From: Planctomycetaceae bacterium
GTDB taxonomy: Bacteria > Planctomycetota > Planctomycetia > Pirellulales > Thermoguttaceae
Assembly: GCA_009778035.1 (NCBI GenBank)
Contig: WRKP01000007.1
Span: 1 to 54,100, forward strand
Direction: 5' to 3'
Length of the DNA stretch: 54,100 bases
This document shows positions 17,546-26,522 of the stretch, one piece after another (position 1 is the stretch's first letter; every line of letters begins with the position of its first letter). The notes under the pieces are model-generated. The model ran no database searches, had not been told where the DNA came from, and saw only the letters and a program-made list of their open reading frames with translations. Position numbers and translations under genes: made by a program.

Positions 17546-17551
17546 TACAAT
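17546..17551 (+). promoter_or_regulatory. TACAAT -10 box of the kinase gene
   Basis: TACAAT ends eight bases before ATG 17560, so transcription should begin at or next to the start codon (leaderless type). No clear -35 was found and no Shine-Dalgarno would fit. Confidence 0.45.
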
Positions 17552-17559
17552 ATCATGCA

Positions 17560-19149
17560 ATGCCTGCCGTGTCCCATTTCATCGAAATCCTACGCCGCAG
17601 CGAGTTGGTCGAACCGGCTAAACTCGATGAAGCCCTTGCGAATATCGAAGCCAATGCCGAACCAGAACAACTCGGGGATCCCGCCTTCATCGCCAAACAA
17701 CTCGTTCAAAAATATGTCCTGACCTCCTGGCAGTCCCGACAACTCCTCAAAGGACGATACAAAGGCTTTTTTCTCCGGCAATACAAAATTCTCGGACACC
17801 TCGGCTCCGGCGGAATGAGCAGCGTCTATCTCGCCGAACACGTTTTGATGCAACGCCGTGTGGCCGTCAAAGTCCTGCCCCGAAAACGACTCGAAAAAGC
17901 AATCTATCTCGAACGCTTTATCCGCGAAGCACAAGCCATTGCCGCTCTGGATCATCCCAATATCATCAGAGCCTACGATTTCGACCACGAAGGCGATCTG
18001 CATTACATCATCATGGAGTACTTTCCCGGCGATAATCTGCAAGCGATTGTCGATCGGGAAAAAAAACTTCCGTTTGCCCGTATCGTCAATATCCTGCGTC
18101 AAACCGCCGACGCCCTTTCCCATGCACACGCCATCGGAGTTATTCACCGCGATGTGAAACCGAGCAACATTCTCGTCAATCCGCAGGGGGAAGTGAAGGT
18201 GCTCGATCTCGGTTTGGCCCTGCTTGATGAGCAAGTCTACGAAGGCCGAATCACGCATATTCAAGAAGATACGATTTTGGGTACGGCCGATTATCTTGCC
18301 CCCGAACAAGCGATTGACAGTCATAAAGTCGATGCCCGAGCGGATATTTATGCACTCGGCGGCGTGCTGTATTTCTGTTTGATGGGCCATCCGCCGTTTC
18401 CCGAAGGTTCCGTATCCAAACGGCTTTTGGATCATCAGCAGAGCGAGCCGGCCAGCATTTTAGACAGTCGGCCCGACGCGCCCGGCGACCTTGTTACCCT
18501 TTGCAAAAAAATGATGGCGAAGCATCCTGATTTTCGCCAGCAATCGGCCAAGGAAGTCGTACAGGATTTGGAACATTGGCTCATACAAAACGGCCATGCG
18601 GAGCCGGAAGATTTTAGCGAGGCGGATTCATCGGGGACGGGCAAGTTTCGCGTACGGGTCAATGTTCAGAAAATCGGCAAGCCGGATTCGATGCAGTTGT
18701 TGCAGCAGCAAAAAGAGGAGCAATCGGAAACGGAAGACCATGCGGATACGGGCGTGCTTGGGGTTGCGGAAGATAATGTGAATTTGTTTGGTTCGGAGAC
18801 GGGTTCAGCGTTAATATCATTGACCGGCTCATCCTCGCAGCGCGGGGAGGATGCCGGAATGGATTCGGCTTTGGCCAAGGTGAATGACATTGATTTGAAA
18901 CGGGCGATGCGTGTTCGTCGGGAGTCGGCAAGACCTCTTGCGGAGCGTAAAAAGGGCAATATGCCGCTCGAGGAAACGCAGTTGATGGCGACGACACCGT
19001 TGGAGGGTTCTCGTGTTGCGGATTGGTATCGTCATGTTCCGATATGGTTTTGGACATTATTTTTTTCGGGTTATGTCGCAGCGGTATTTTTTGCGGGCAT
19101 GTTGGTCGTGTTGTTGATGGTGTACTTCGGCGGAACCAGTCCGCGGTGA
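17560..19149 (+). CDS. Membrane-anchored Ser/Thr protein kinase, PknB-like (529 aa)
   Basis: Hanks-type kinase: Gly-rich loop LGSGGMSSVYLAEH (residues 81-94), ATP-binding Lys in VAVKV (Lys104), helix-C Glu (about 123), catalytic HRDVKPSN (196-203), DLG in place of DFG (216-218) and APEQA in the activation segment. Residues 1-75 are a helical N-terminal region that many planctomycete kinases share. Residues 345-490 are a low-complexity acidic linker. One membrane helix lies at the C-terminus (FWTLFFSGYVAAVFFAGMLVVLLMVYFG), leaving no extracellular sensor domain. Start ATG 17560 is preferred over GTG 17521 because of the -10 box position. Substrates unknown. Confidence 0.9.
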   Translation: MPAVSHFIEILRRSELVEPAKLDEALANIEANAEPEQLGDPAFIAKQLVQKYVLTSWQSRQLLKGRYKGFFLRQYKILGHLGSGGMSSVYLAEHVLMQRRVAVKVLPRKRLEKAIYLERFIREAQAIAALDHPNIIRAYDFDHEGDLHYIIMEYFPGDNLQAIVDREKKLPFARIVNILRQTADALSHAHAIGVIHRDVKPSNILVNPQGEVKVLDLGLALLDEQVYEGRITHIQEDTILGTADYLAPEQAIDSHKVDARADIYALGGVLYFCLMGHPPFPEGSVSKRLLDHQQSEPASILDSRPDAPGDLVTLCKKMMAKHPDFRQQSAKEVVQDLEHWLIQNGHAEPEDFSEADSSGTGKFRVRVNVQKIGKPDSMQLLQQQKEEQSETEDHADTGVLGVAEDNVNLFGSETGSALISLTGSSSQRGEDAGMDSALAKVNDIDLKRAMRVRRESARPLAERKKGNMPLEETQLMATTPLEGSRVADWYRHVPIWFWTLFFSGYVAAVFFAGMLVVLLMVYFGGTSPR

Positions 19150-19224
19150 GGCAAACGTACTCGCCTTATAACACCGCAATACGGTACAATAATGGGATCA
19201 TTGTTTTATTTCCCTTTTATTGTC

Positions 19225-20079
19225 GTGTCAAAACAAACAATCCGCGTCGGACATAGTCCTGATTCCGATGACGCCTTTATGTTCTACGCCCTGGCCAAGG
19301 ACAAACTCGATACAGGCCCTTACGAGTTCGTGCATGAACTCGTTGACATCGAAACCCTCAACCGCCGAGCGTTCCACGGCGAACTCGAACTGACCGCTGT
19401 CAGCGTTCACGCTTACGCTTATCTGAATGACGTCTACGCCCTGTGCAACTGCGGTGCCAGTATGGGAGACCAATACGGGCCGATTTTAGTAGAATTAGCC
19501 TCGCCGCACCCGAAAAACGCTCCGATGCGGATTGCCATCCCGGGCGAGTTGACGACGGCGTTCCTGGTGCTGAAATTATACCTTGCAAAAGAAGGCCGAA
19601 CCAACGTCGAACTGATTAAGGTGCCGTTCGATCAGATTACCGAGGCCGTGCAGTCGGGACAATACGACGCAGGCCTGATTATTCACGAAGGGCAGTTGAC
19701 ATACAAGCAGGAGGGCCTGAAACTCATCGCGGACTTGGGTGTTTGGTGGACGGAACAGACGGGTTTGCCGTTGCCGCTCGGGGCGAATGCCATCCGCCGG
19801 GATTTGCCGGGACAGACGATTTCCGATGTTGTTCGCCTATTGCATCGGAGTATCAAATTTGCCTTGGAGAATCGGGAGTCAGCATTGGATTATGCCTTGG
19901 AATACGGTCGGGGCCTGGAGCGGAGCGATGCGGACAAGTTTGTGGGAATGTACGTCAACGATTGGACGCTTGATTTTGGCGACGTAGGCCGTCAAGCGGT
20001 CAAGGAATTGCTCCAACAGGCATACGAACACGGCATCGTGCCGAAACGCGTCGTGCCGGAGTTTATTTTTCCGACGTAG
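19225..20079 (+). CDS. mqnD: 1,4-dihydroxy-6-naphthoate synthase (menaquinone, futalosine pathway)
   Basis: Converts cyclic dehypoxanthinyl futalosine to 1,4-dihydroxy-6-naphthoate in the alternative menaquinone route. Sequence matches the MqnD family: N-terminal IRVGHSPDSDDAFMFYAL, the ligand region AVSVHAYAYL, GxYDAGLIIHEGQLTY with the catalytic-region His, and PLPLGANAIRRDL. The fold is that of a periplasmic-binding protein without export signal. GTG 19225 (MSKQTIRVGHS) is chosen: a TACAAT box at 19185-19190 would start the transcript near 19197, past the ATG at 19192. No other mqn genes are nearby. Confidence 0.9.
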   Translation: MSKQTIRVGHSPDSDDAFMFYALAKDKLDTGPYEFVHELVDIETLNRRAFHGELELTAVSVHAYAYLNDVYALCNCGASMGDQYGPILVELASPHPKNAPMRIAIPGELTTAFLVLKLYLAKEGRTNVELIKVPFDQITEAVQSGQYDAGLIIHEGQLTYKQEGLKLIADLGVWWTEQTGLPLPLGANAIRRDLPGQTISDVVRLLHRSIKFALENRESALDYALEYGRGLERSDADKFVGMYVNDWTLDFGDVGRQAVKELLQQAYEHGIVPKRVVPEFIFPT

Positions 20080-20173
20080 GACGATGACACAAAGACGGTG
20101 CGGCGTCCCCCCCGGTGAATCCCCGCCGAAGTTGGAGTATAATCCCTGTAGGTTTTCCTGCTAAAAGAAGTCC

Positions 20174-21283
20174 ATGTCCGACAATTCGCCCGATTCACCT
20201 CAACCCGGTCCGGCAACACCGCCGCCGAGTGCTCCGCCTGCTCAACCGCCCCAGCAACTGCCGCCGCGTCCCCATACACCGCCTCCGCCCGCACGATCCG
20301 GCGGGTGCGGTGCCATGTTCGCTCTATTTTGCTTCTTTTTGCTCGGGATAGTCGGCATTTGCGTCCTCGTCGGGACAGTGATGATCCTGTCCGTCGGGAC
20401 GGATGTGTTCGGCGATCTATCAAGCGAAAGACTTGATAACCAAGTAACCGAAAAAATGATCGGCGGAAACGACAAAGCCGAAAACAAAATTGCCGTCGTC
20501 TCCATCGAGGGCGTGATCACCAGTGACTCGGACGGCTTCATTGCCCGACAAATCCGGCGGGTTTTGGCGGATTCCAAAATTAAAGCCGTTGTGTTGCGGG
20601 TTGAATCTCCCGGCGGGACGATGGCCGGAAGCGATTATTATCTGCATCTGCTCAAAAAAATGAAGGCCGAACGGGAAATCCCCATCGTTGTCAGTATGGG
20701 TTCCGTCGCGACGAGCGGGGGGTACTACGTGTCGATGGTCGGCGACGAAATTTTTGCGGAACCTTCGACGATTACCGGCTCGATTGGCGTGATTGCGTCG
20801 CTGTTTGATGCGTCGGAACTTTTCAAGAAAATCGGCATCGAATCAACGCCGATTATCAGCGGCGAGCACAAAGCGATGGGGAGTTTTATGAAGCCGATGA
20901 GCGATGAAGAGCGTGCCATTTGGCAGCGGTTGATTGACGAAAATTTTGGCCGATTCAAGGACGTCATCGTCGAGGGCCGCCGGGCGTTGTTGAGTCCAGA
21001 CGAGGTGAATCACCTTGCGACGGGACAGATTTATACGGCAAATGAGGCTTTGCATCACAAGTTGGTTGATCATCTTGGCTTTCTTGACGAGGCGGTTGAG
21101 CGGGCGGGCGATTTGGCCGATTTGCTAGAACAGGAATACCGAGTGGTTCAGTATATGCCGAAGTTATCGTTTTTTGAATCCATGTTGGAAAGCCGCGTGC
21201 CGAACATGCTGCTGCCCAATCGAACGTTATCCGAGATGACGACGCCGAGGGTGTATTTGCTTTGCCCGTACGTGGTGCCGTAG
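20174..21283 (+). CDS. sppA: S49-family signal peptide peptidase, SppA-like (369 aa)
   Basis: Membrane-bound protease that degrades leftover signal peptides. A Pro-rich cytoplasmic head (residues 1-42) is followed by one membrane helix (about 50-75, MFALFCFFLLGIVGICVLVG). The S49 domain covers about 100-310: VVSIEGVI, the ESPGGT turn, the nucleophile region GSVATSGGYYVS, and PSTITGSIGV, with a candidate catalytic Lys in SGEHKAMGS. Single-domain short form rather than the doubled E. coli protein. TATAAT at 20138-20143 precedes the ATG by 30 bases. Convergent with alaS. Confidence 0.9.
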   Translation: MSDNSPDSPQPGPATPPPSAPPAQPPQQLPPRPHTPPPPARSGGCGAMFALFCFFLLGIVGICVLVGTVMILSVGTDVFGDLSSERLDNQVTEKMIGGNDKAENKIAVVSIEGVITSDSDGFIARQIRRVLADSKIKAVVLRVESPGGTMAGSDYYLHLLKKMKAEREIPIVVSMGSVATSGGYYVSMVGDEIFAEPSTITGSIGVIASLFDASELFKKIGIESTPIISGEHKAMGSFMKPMSDEERAIWQRLIDENFGRFKDVIVEGRRALLSPDEVNHLATGQIYTANEALHHKLVDHLGFLDEAVERAGDLADLLEQEYRVVQYMPKLSFFESMLESRVPNMLLPNRTLSEMTTPRVYLLCPYVVP

Positions 21284-21328
21284 GCCAGCCAAATTGGTCA
21301 GGAATCGCTTGCGTCCGGCCTGAAAGCA

Positions 21329-24013
21329 TCATCCGAGATACTTTTTCGCGTCTGCAAACACTTCCGCCAACTTGCTCGCATCGCTGCCGCCAGATTGAGC
21401 AAAGTCCGGCCGCCCACCGCCGCCCTTGCCGCCCACCAACGGTGCAACCCGACGGATCAAATCCAATGCACTATACCTGTCCGTAATGTCCCGACTCGCT
21501 CCTGATAAAAGCATCACCTTGCCCTCCGCATTTACCGCAAATAACATTAAAACAGAATCCGCCTTTTGCCGAATCTGGTCGATCAACTGGCGAATCGAAT
21601 TGACATCCATATCCGACAGTTCACAAGCGATCAATTTGATGCCGTTAATGATTTCGGCAGACGCAATCAACGCATCCGCGTTGGCCGCACCGCCCTGCGA
21701 TGTGCTTCGCGTCGCAGACGACGCGGCCAACTGTTTTTTCATCTGCTTGACCTGCGCATTGAGATTTTCAACTTTGGCCAAAATTTCGTCCGCAGGGATT
21801 TTTAGCAACGACGCAAGTTGTTGAAGCGTATGGGAATCCGTTAAGACTCTTTCGACCGCTTTGTTGCCGGTGAGTGCTGTAATACGCCGCACTCCCGCCG
21901 CGACGCTTTCCTCGGAAATAATCTTGAAAAGACCAATTTGCGACGTGTTCCCAACGTGAGTACCGCCGCAGAGTTCCTTGCTCTCGCCGGCTTGTATCAC
22001 TCGAACCATTTCAGGGTACTTTTCTCCAAAGAGCATGATGGCTCCTGCTTTCCTCGCGTCTTCGACCGTCTGTTCGCAACTCTCAATTTCGGCGTATCGG
22101 ATAATGAGTTGATTGACTTCCGTTTCGATTGTTTGCAACGTTTCACGATTTACCGCCTGGTGATTGGTAAAATCGAACCGCAATATGTCGGCATCCACTT
22201 TTGATCCCTGCTGTTCGGCATGTTCTCCCAATGTTTTGCGTAACACATAGTGCAAAAGATGCGTTGCCGTATGCGCTCGGGCTATCGCTTGGCGTGTGTC
22301 ATTGCAAACTGATGCAAGAACGGTATCACCTACTTTAAGCGAACCGTTGCCAAAATTTCCGACGTGCAAGACCAAATCGCCGTCAATTTGGGCATGTTCG
22401 ACGGCAAACGCGTTGTCGTTTAATTGACGCAACAGGCTCTGTAAACATCCCTTATCGCCGACTTGCCCGCCTTTTTCGCCGTAAAAGGAGGTACGATCCA
22501 AGACAATTTTCACGGTTTGTCCCTTCGGCACGGAATCAACGAGTTTCCCATCGGCAACGATTGCAATAATCTTCGCTTCACACTCCGTCGCGTCATACCC
22601 GACGAATTCCGTCTTGTGCTTTTGCTTGATTTCCGCCAGCACATCCTCTTTGAAGAGCGCACCCTTCTCCGCACTGCCGGAAATTTCGCCGTGGTGGGCC
22701 ATTTCCTTTCTAAACCCTTCCCAATCGAAAGCGAAGCCGCGCTCCGTTGCCATCGTCTCGAACAATTCCGGCGGGAAGCCGAACGTCTGGTACATGTCGA
22801 AAATGTCGTGTCCCGCAACCTGCCGGTTACGGCCTTGGTCGGCTTCCCGGCTGGTGCCATCGGCTCTGTGCATTTCGCTAAAAATCCGTTCGATTTTATC
22901 GAGGCCGGAATCCAGCGTGCTGATGAAGTGCTCCTCTTCGGTTTCAATCACTTTGGCAACCCGTTGCGTCGTTTCGGACAGTTCCGGGTAGGGTTCCTTC
23001 ATCAGTTCCGCAACTTTTGGGATCAGCAGATGCAGGAATGTGTCGCGGTGCCCCATCTGCCGGCCATCGAGCACGGCCCGGCGGAGCAAACGGCGGATGA
23101 CGTACTTTTCCTCCTTGTTGCCGGGATAGACGTTTTCGTGTACCGCAAAGGCACACGCTCGAATATGGTCGGCAATGCGACGCAAACGGCGGGCATTGTC
23201 GGCATGAGCGGGGGGTGTTAGCCCCCCGGTGATCGGTTCATATTTTACGCCCAGCACTTCGCCAGCGGCCTCGACCAGCGGACGCAGGATGTCGATATGG
23301 TAATTGGTATCGACGCCCTGCAAAACGGCAGCGCAGCGTTCGAGGCCCATTCCGGTATCAATGTTCTTGCTGGGCAGGGGCTGCAGATTATTGGGCGGAT
23401 CGCCGACGCGGTTGAACTGTGTGAAGACGAGGTTCCAGATTTCGACGGGACCGCTGGGCGTATCGTGATAAATTTCGCTGCAAGGCCCGCAAACGCCGTC
23501 GGGCCCGAGACTTGGAGCGGATGCCGGCCAAAAATTTTCGTCTTCGTCGAGATATTGCAAGCGTTTTTCGGGAATACCGATTTCTTCGAGCCAAATTTTT
23601 GCGGCTTCGTGGTCGTCTTTGTAGACGGTTACGGAAAGTTTTGCAGGTTCAATAGCGAGCCATTTTTTGTGGGTCAGAAATTCCCAGGCCCAGTGGATGG
23701 CTTCTTTCTTAAAATAGTCTCCGAAACTGAAATTTCCGAGCATTTCGAAGAAGGTATGATGGTAAGCGGTGCGTCCAACATTGTCGATGTCGCCGGTTCG
23801 CAGGCATTTTTGGCAGGTGGTTGCTTTGGTCAGAGCATCTGGAGAGGCGAGTTTCACGCGACCGAGAAAATGATCTTTGAATTGGTTCATTCCTGCTGGC
23901 GTGAAGAGTACGGAGGGATCCCATTTGGGCACGAGCACGTCGCTCGGCTTTCGGACGCAACCTTTGGATTCGAAAAAAGCGAGGAATTGCTCGCGGAGGT
24001 CGTTCGTTTGCAT
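21329..24013 (-). CDS. alaS: Alanine-tRNA ligase (894 aa)
   Basis: Charges tRNA-Ala with alanine and edits mischarged products. Visible: catalytic core with HTFFEMLGNFSFGDYFKK, GMGLERCAAVLQG, the editing-domain zinc site HTATHLLH and CGGTHVGNT, and the C-terminal DHHA1 region with GGKGGGGRPDFAQSGG. Length close to the usual 870-900. The coding sequence contains a copy of a G-rich palindrome otherwise found between genes here (23208-23230), encoding TGGLTPPAH in the catalytic half. TAGAAT ends seven bases before the ATG, with TTGCCA 16 bases further up. Confidence 0.97.
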   Translation of the reverse strand: MQTNDLREQFLAFFESKGCVRKPSDVLVPKWDPSVLFTPAGMNQFKDHFLGRVKLASPDALTKATTCQKCLRTGDIDNVGRTAYHHTFFEMLGNFSFGDYFKKEAIHWAWEFLTHKKWLAIEPAKLSVTVYKDDHEAAKIWLEEIGIPEKRLQYLDEDENFWPASAPSLGPDGVCGPCSEIYHDTPSGPVEIWNLVFTQFNRVGDPPNNLQPLPSKNIDTGMGLERCAAVLQGVDTNYHIDILRPLVEAAGEVLGVKYEPITGGLTPPAHADNARRLRRIADHIRACAFAVHENVYPGNKEEKYVIRRLLRRAVLDGRQMGHRDTFLHLLIPKVAELMKEPYPELSETTQRVAKVIETEEEHFISTLDSGLDKIERIFSEMHRADGTSREADQGRNRQVAGHDIFDMYQTFGFPPELFETMATERGFAFDWEGFRKEMAHHGEISGSAEKGALFKEDVLAEIKQKHKTEFVGYDATECEAKIIAIVADGKLVDSVPKGQTVKIVLDRTSFYGEKGGQVGDKGCLQSLLRQLNDNAFAVEHAQIDGDLVLHVGNFGNGSLKVGDTVLASVCNDTRQAIARAHTATHLLHYVLRKTLGEHAEQQGSKVDADILRFDFTNHQAVNRETLQTIETEVNQLIIRYAEIESCEQTVEDARKAGAIMLFGEKYPEMVRVIQAGESKELCGGTHVGNTSQIGLFKIISEESVAAGVRRITALTGNKAVERVLTDSHTLQQLASLLKIPADEILAKVENLNAQVKQMKKQLAASSATRSTSQGGAANADALIASAEIINGIKLIACELSDMDVNSIRQLIDQIRQKADSVLMLFAVNAEGKVMLLSGASRDITDRYSALDLIRRVAPLVGGKGGGGRPDFAQSGGSDASKLAEVFADAKKYLG

Positions 24014-24020
24014 GAGGGAG

Positions 24021-24048
24021 ATTCTAGCAAACGTCGTGAATTTGGCAA
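24021..24048 (-). promoter_or_regulatory. alaS promoter, leaderless geometry
   Basis: On the minus strand: TTGCCA (24048-24043), 16-base spacer, TAGAAT (24026-24021), seven bases, then ATG of alaS at 24013. The expected transcript start falls on or beside the start codon. CTCCCTC before the ATG is not a ribosome binding site. Confidence 0.65.
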
Positions 24049-24078
24049 GTTGTACTGCGATGGAACGGATTTCTTATG

Positions 24079-25029
24079 CTATCTCTCCTTCCGCACCGCA
24101 TAACACGTATCCGCCTGAATCGTCTTCGATACGAACAGTTCCGCGACGAAACCCAATGCAATGAAAAGCACGCCCAGCAAAATCGGTACAAGAAAGTAAG
24201 GCGAGAATAACCCTGCCACACACGCTACAAAGATATTCGCCACCGTAATTCCCAATCCCAGCATAAGCCCGATGACTTGAAGGCAATAACCGACAATTCC
24301 CAATGCGATGATAGTCAATCCAATCGTTCCCAAAAAATGCTGCGGACGCTGACCATACCGCGTTAAAAACCAAATGGTCAGCAAGTCCAAAAAGCCCTTT
24401 GCAAATCGAGTAAAACCGTATTTGGATTGCCCAAACTGCCGGGCACGGTGAGCGACGACCTTTTCGCCGACCTTGTATCCGCGAGCGGCGGCAAGGACCG
24501 GGATGAAGCGATGCCGTTCGCCGTACAAAGCGATTTCATCCAAGACTTCCCGGCGATAGCATTTCATTCCGCAATTATGGTCGTGCAGTTTCACGCCGGT
24601 CATAAAACCGATCATTCCATTGAACACACGGGAAGGAAACACTTTATGCCAAGGGTCATGTCGGCGTTGTTTCCAACCACTGACAACATCGAGGCCGGTT
24701 TCCATCAGTCGGAGGAAGTCGGGAATCTCTTTGGGATCATCTTGCAAGTCGGCATCGAGTGTGAGAATGAAATCGCCTTGAGCGGCTTTGAAACCGGCTT
24801 GCAGAGCGGCTGCTTTACCAAAGTTGCGGCGGAATTGGATTCCGCGGACTCGGGAATCGTTTGCCGAGATTTTTTCGATGATGTTCCAACTTTGGTCGGT
24901 CGAGCCGTCGTCGATGAAGATGATTTCGACGTTGTAATTGTTTTTTTCGGCAACGCCGCAGATTTCTCGATGGAGTTGTTCAAGACTTTCTGCTTCGTTG
25001 TAGAGCGGAATGACCAGGGAAAGTTGCAT
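24079..25029 (-). CDS. GT2 glycosyltransferase, dolichol-phosphate-mannose-synthase/GtrB type (316 aa)
   Basis: Transfers a sugar from a nucleotide donor to a lipid phosphate carrier at the inner membrane. The GT-A domain shows VIPLYNEAESL, the metal-binding LDADLQDDP (DXD-type), GWKQRRHDPW and CGMKCYRREV. Two C-terminal membrane helices follow (HFLGTIGLTIIALGIVGY... and YFLVPILLGVLFIALGFVAELF). The end KTIQADTCYAVRKER matches the usual RPXYXVRE-type tail. ATG 25029 (MQLSLVIPLYNE) is the start; longer readings upstream lie in promoter sequence. Likely role: cell-envelope glycan modification. Confidence 0.9.
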   Translation of the reverse strand: MQLSLVIPLYNEAESLEQLHREICGVAEKNNYNVEIIFIDDGSTDQSWNIIEKISANDSRVRGIQFRRNFGKAAALQAGFKAAQGDFILTLDADLQDDPKEIPDFLRLMETGLDVVSGWKQRRHDPWHKVFPSRVFNGMIGFMTGVKLHDHNCGMKCYRREVLDEIALYGERHRFIPVLAAARGYKVGEKVVAHRARQFGQSKYGFTRFAKGFLDLLTIWFLTRYGQRPQHFLGTIGLTIIALGIVGYCLQVIGLMLGLGITVANIFVACVAGLFSPYFLVPILLGVLFIALGFVAELFVSKTIQADTCYAVRKER

Positions 25030-25153
25030 TGTTTTTTTCGGGTTCGGAAATGCGAAATAATTGTACCATAAACGGATATTTCCAAAACGTTGGCGAGTAT
25101 TCCATTTCGTTCTGGATAAAAGCGTCCGAACAGGTATAATAAATGCAACCATC
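25030..25153. promoter_or_regulatory. Divergent promoter region for the GT2 and DUF58 genes
   Basis: Minus strand: TGGTACAAT-type -10 (TACAAT, 25065-25060), 30 bases before the GT2 start. Plus strand: perfect TATAAT at 25135-25140, 13 bases before the DUF58 start at 25154. Neither has a strong TTGACA-type -35. Confidence 0.55.
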
Positions 25154-26035
25154 ATGTTCGATACCGCATTTCTCAAAAAACTGGAACACCTTTCGCTCGC
25201 CTCCCGACGGGTGTTTCAAGGTCAACTGCTTGCCAATCGCCGTGGTCGGCAACTGGGAAGCGGCATCGAGTTTGCCGACCATCGAAACTACAGTTTCGGC
25301 GACGACCTGCGGTATCTCGATTGGAATGTCTATGCCCGATTCGGAAATCAACTCATCCGGCGGTTTGAAGAAGAAAAAGACTTGAACATCTACTTTCTGC
25401 TCGATTGCTCCAAAAGCATGTCGGCAGGCAATCCCAACAAATTCGACTATGCCCGACAAGTCGTTGCCGCATTGGCGTACGTTGCTCTTGCCGGTCTCGA
25501 TAGGGTTTCGCTAATTGCCTTTGCCGACAAGTTGTATCAAACATTCCCGGCAATGCGGGGCAAGCAGCATATATTGCGATCCATTCGGTTTTTGGAATCG
25601 CTGGAAACGCTCGGCAGCACAACCGATTTGGCGGCGGCGATGCGGGAATTCGTTCTCCAAAAACAGCATACGGGCCTGGTCGTTGTGGTGAGCGATTTTT
25701 ATGATCCCAAAGGCTTTAAGGCGGGATTGGACATATTACGCTATCAGAAATATGAACCGCATATCATTCAAATTCACGACGGCCAAGAGGCCGAACCGGC
25801 AATGTTGGGCGATTTGCAACTGCACGATGTCGAAACCGGCGGAACATTCGATGTTACGATCAGCGAAGATATGCTTCGCCGATACAAACGGAAGTTTGCA
25901 TCATTTCTCGACGACATCAGGCGTTACGGCATTGATAATGCGTTGAATTGTATTGTGTCATCGACGGCAGTTCCGTTTGACGAACTGATTATGCGGATGC
26001 TGTTGGGAAGGAACGCCGAACAATATACAATATAA
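25154..26035 (+). CDS. DUF58 protein with von Willebrand A-like domain (293 aa)
   Basis: Matches DUF58: N-terminal helix FLKKLEHLSLASRRVFQG, the conserved SGIEFADHRNYSFGDDLRYLDW, then a VWA-like fold with the metal site LLDCSKSM and later GSTTDLAAAM and VVVVSDF. Such proteins usually work with a MoxR-type AAA+ ATPase and an aerotolerance (BatA/B) set. Neither is next to it here, so it stands alone in this window. Cytoplasmic, no signal peptide. Confidence 0.88.
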   Translation: MFDTAFLKKLEHLSLASRRVFQGQLLANRRGRQLGSGIEFADHRNYSFGDDLRYLDWNVYARFGNQLIRRFEEEKDLNIYFLLDCSKSMSAGNPNKFDYARQVVAALAYVALAGLDRVSLIAFADKLYQTFPAMRGKQHILRSIRFLESLETLGSTTDLAAAMREFVLQKQHTGLVVVVSDFYDPKGFKAGLDILRYQKYEPHIIQIHDGQEAEPAMLGDLQLHDVETGGTFDVTISEDMLRRYKRKFASFLDDIRRYGIDNALNCIVSSTAVPFDELIMRMLLGRNAEQYTI

Positions 26036-26072
26036 TGGCCATTGCGATCCCGACTTTGAGGCTTTGAACAGT

Positions 26073-26315
26073 ATGAAAAACGCTATGCCTGACAGTTCCA
26101 AAAATCCATTGCCGCAGAAAGAACAAAATCCGCCGGAGCAAAGAGAAAAGCGGAAATTTGTCGGTGTCCGATTCAACTGCTGCAACATTTATGTTCGCAT
26201 TTACATCAATAAGGAGGGCACCGGCTATGAAGGGCGTTGCCCAAAGTGCTTTCGTCCGGTAAGTTTTAAGGTCGGCAGCGGCGGGACGGACAATCGCTTT
26301 TTCGAAGCGTATTAA
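26073..26315 (+). CDS. Small zinc-ribbon-like protein (80 aa)
   Basis: Start ATG 26073. The C-terminal 45 residues hold CC at FNCCNIYVRIYI and CPKC at GRCPKCFRPVSFKV, a compact treble-clef or zinc-ribbon pattern of four Cys. A polar, Pro/Lys/Glu-rich N-terminus precedes it. It follows the DUF58 gene by 37 bases and may share its transcript. Function unknown. Confidence 0.6.
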   Translation: MKNAMPDSSKNPLPQKEQNPPEQREKRKFVGVRFNCCNIYVRIYINKEGTGYEGRCPKCFRPVSFKVGSGGTDNRFFEAY

Positions 26316-26387
26316 GACGGTGTGCGAGTTAAAGTTTGGGATTGGAACACACCCGACCGGCTCTCTGATACAATAATCGTTCGGAAA

Positions 26388-26470
26388 CCGTCATTCCGGC
26401 GCAGACCGGAAACCAGACATTGCGAGTGATGCTGATTCCGCTGGATTCCGGCTTTCGCCGGAATGACGAT
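26388..26470. repeat. Dispersed REP-like palindromic repeat, copy 1
   Basis: Two inverted units of the type CGTCATTCCGGC...GCCGGAATGACG, separated by CCAGACATTGCGAGTGATGC. Outside them GTTCGGAAACC (left) and GGTTTCCGAAC (right) extend the symmetry. Copies 2-4 are at 27037, 39169 and 48860. Confidence 0.85.
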
Positions 26471-26522
26471 TTTGAGGGTTTCCGAACATGTCTAATGATC
26501 GTTCGTGCCAAAGCAAAACACT

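Noticed and set aside
17355-17621. Gene between IS and kinase encoding a Cys/Arg/Pro-rich product
   Set aside because: It crosses the IS end and overlaps the kinase start; composition is that of non-coding frame.
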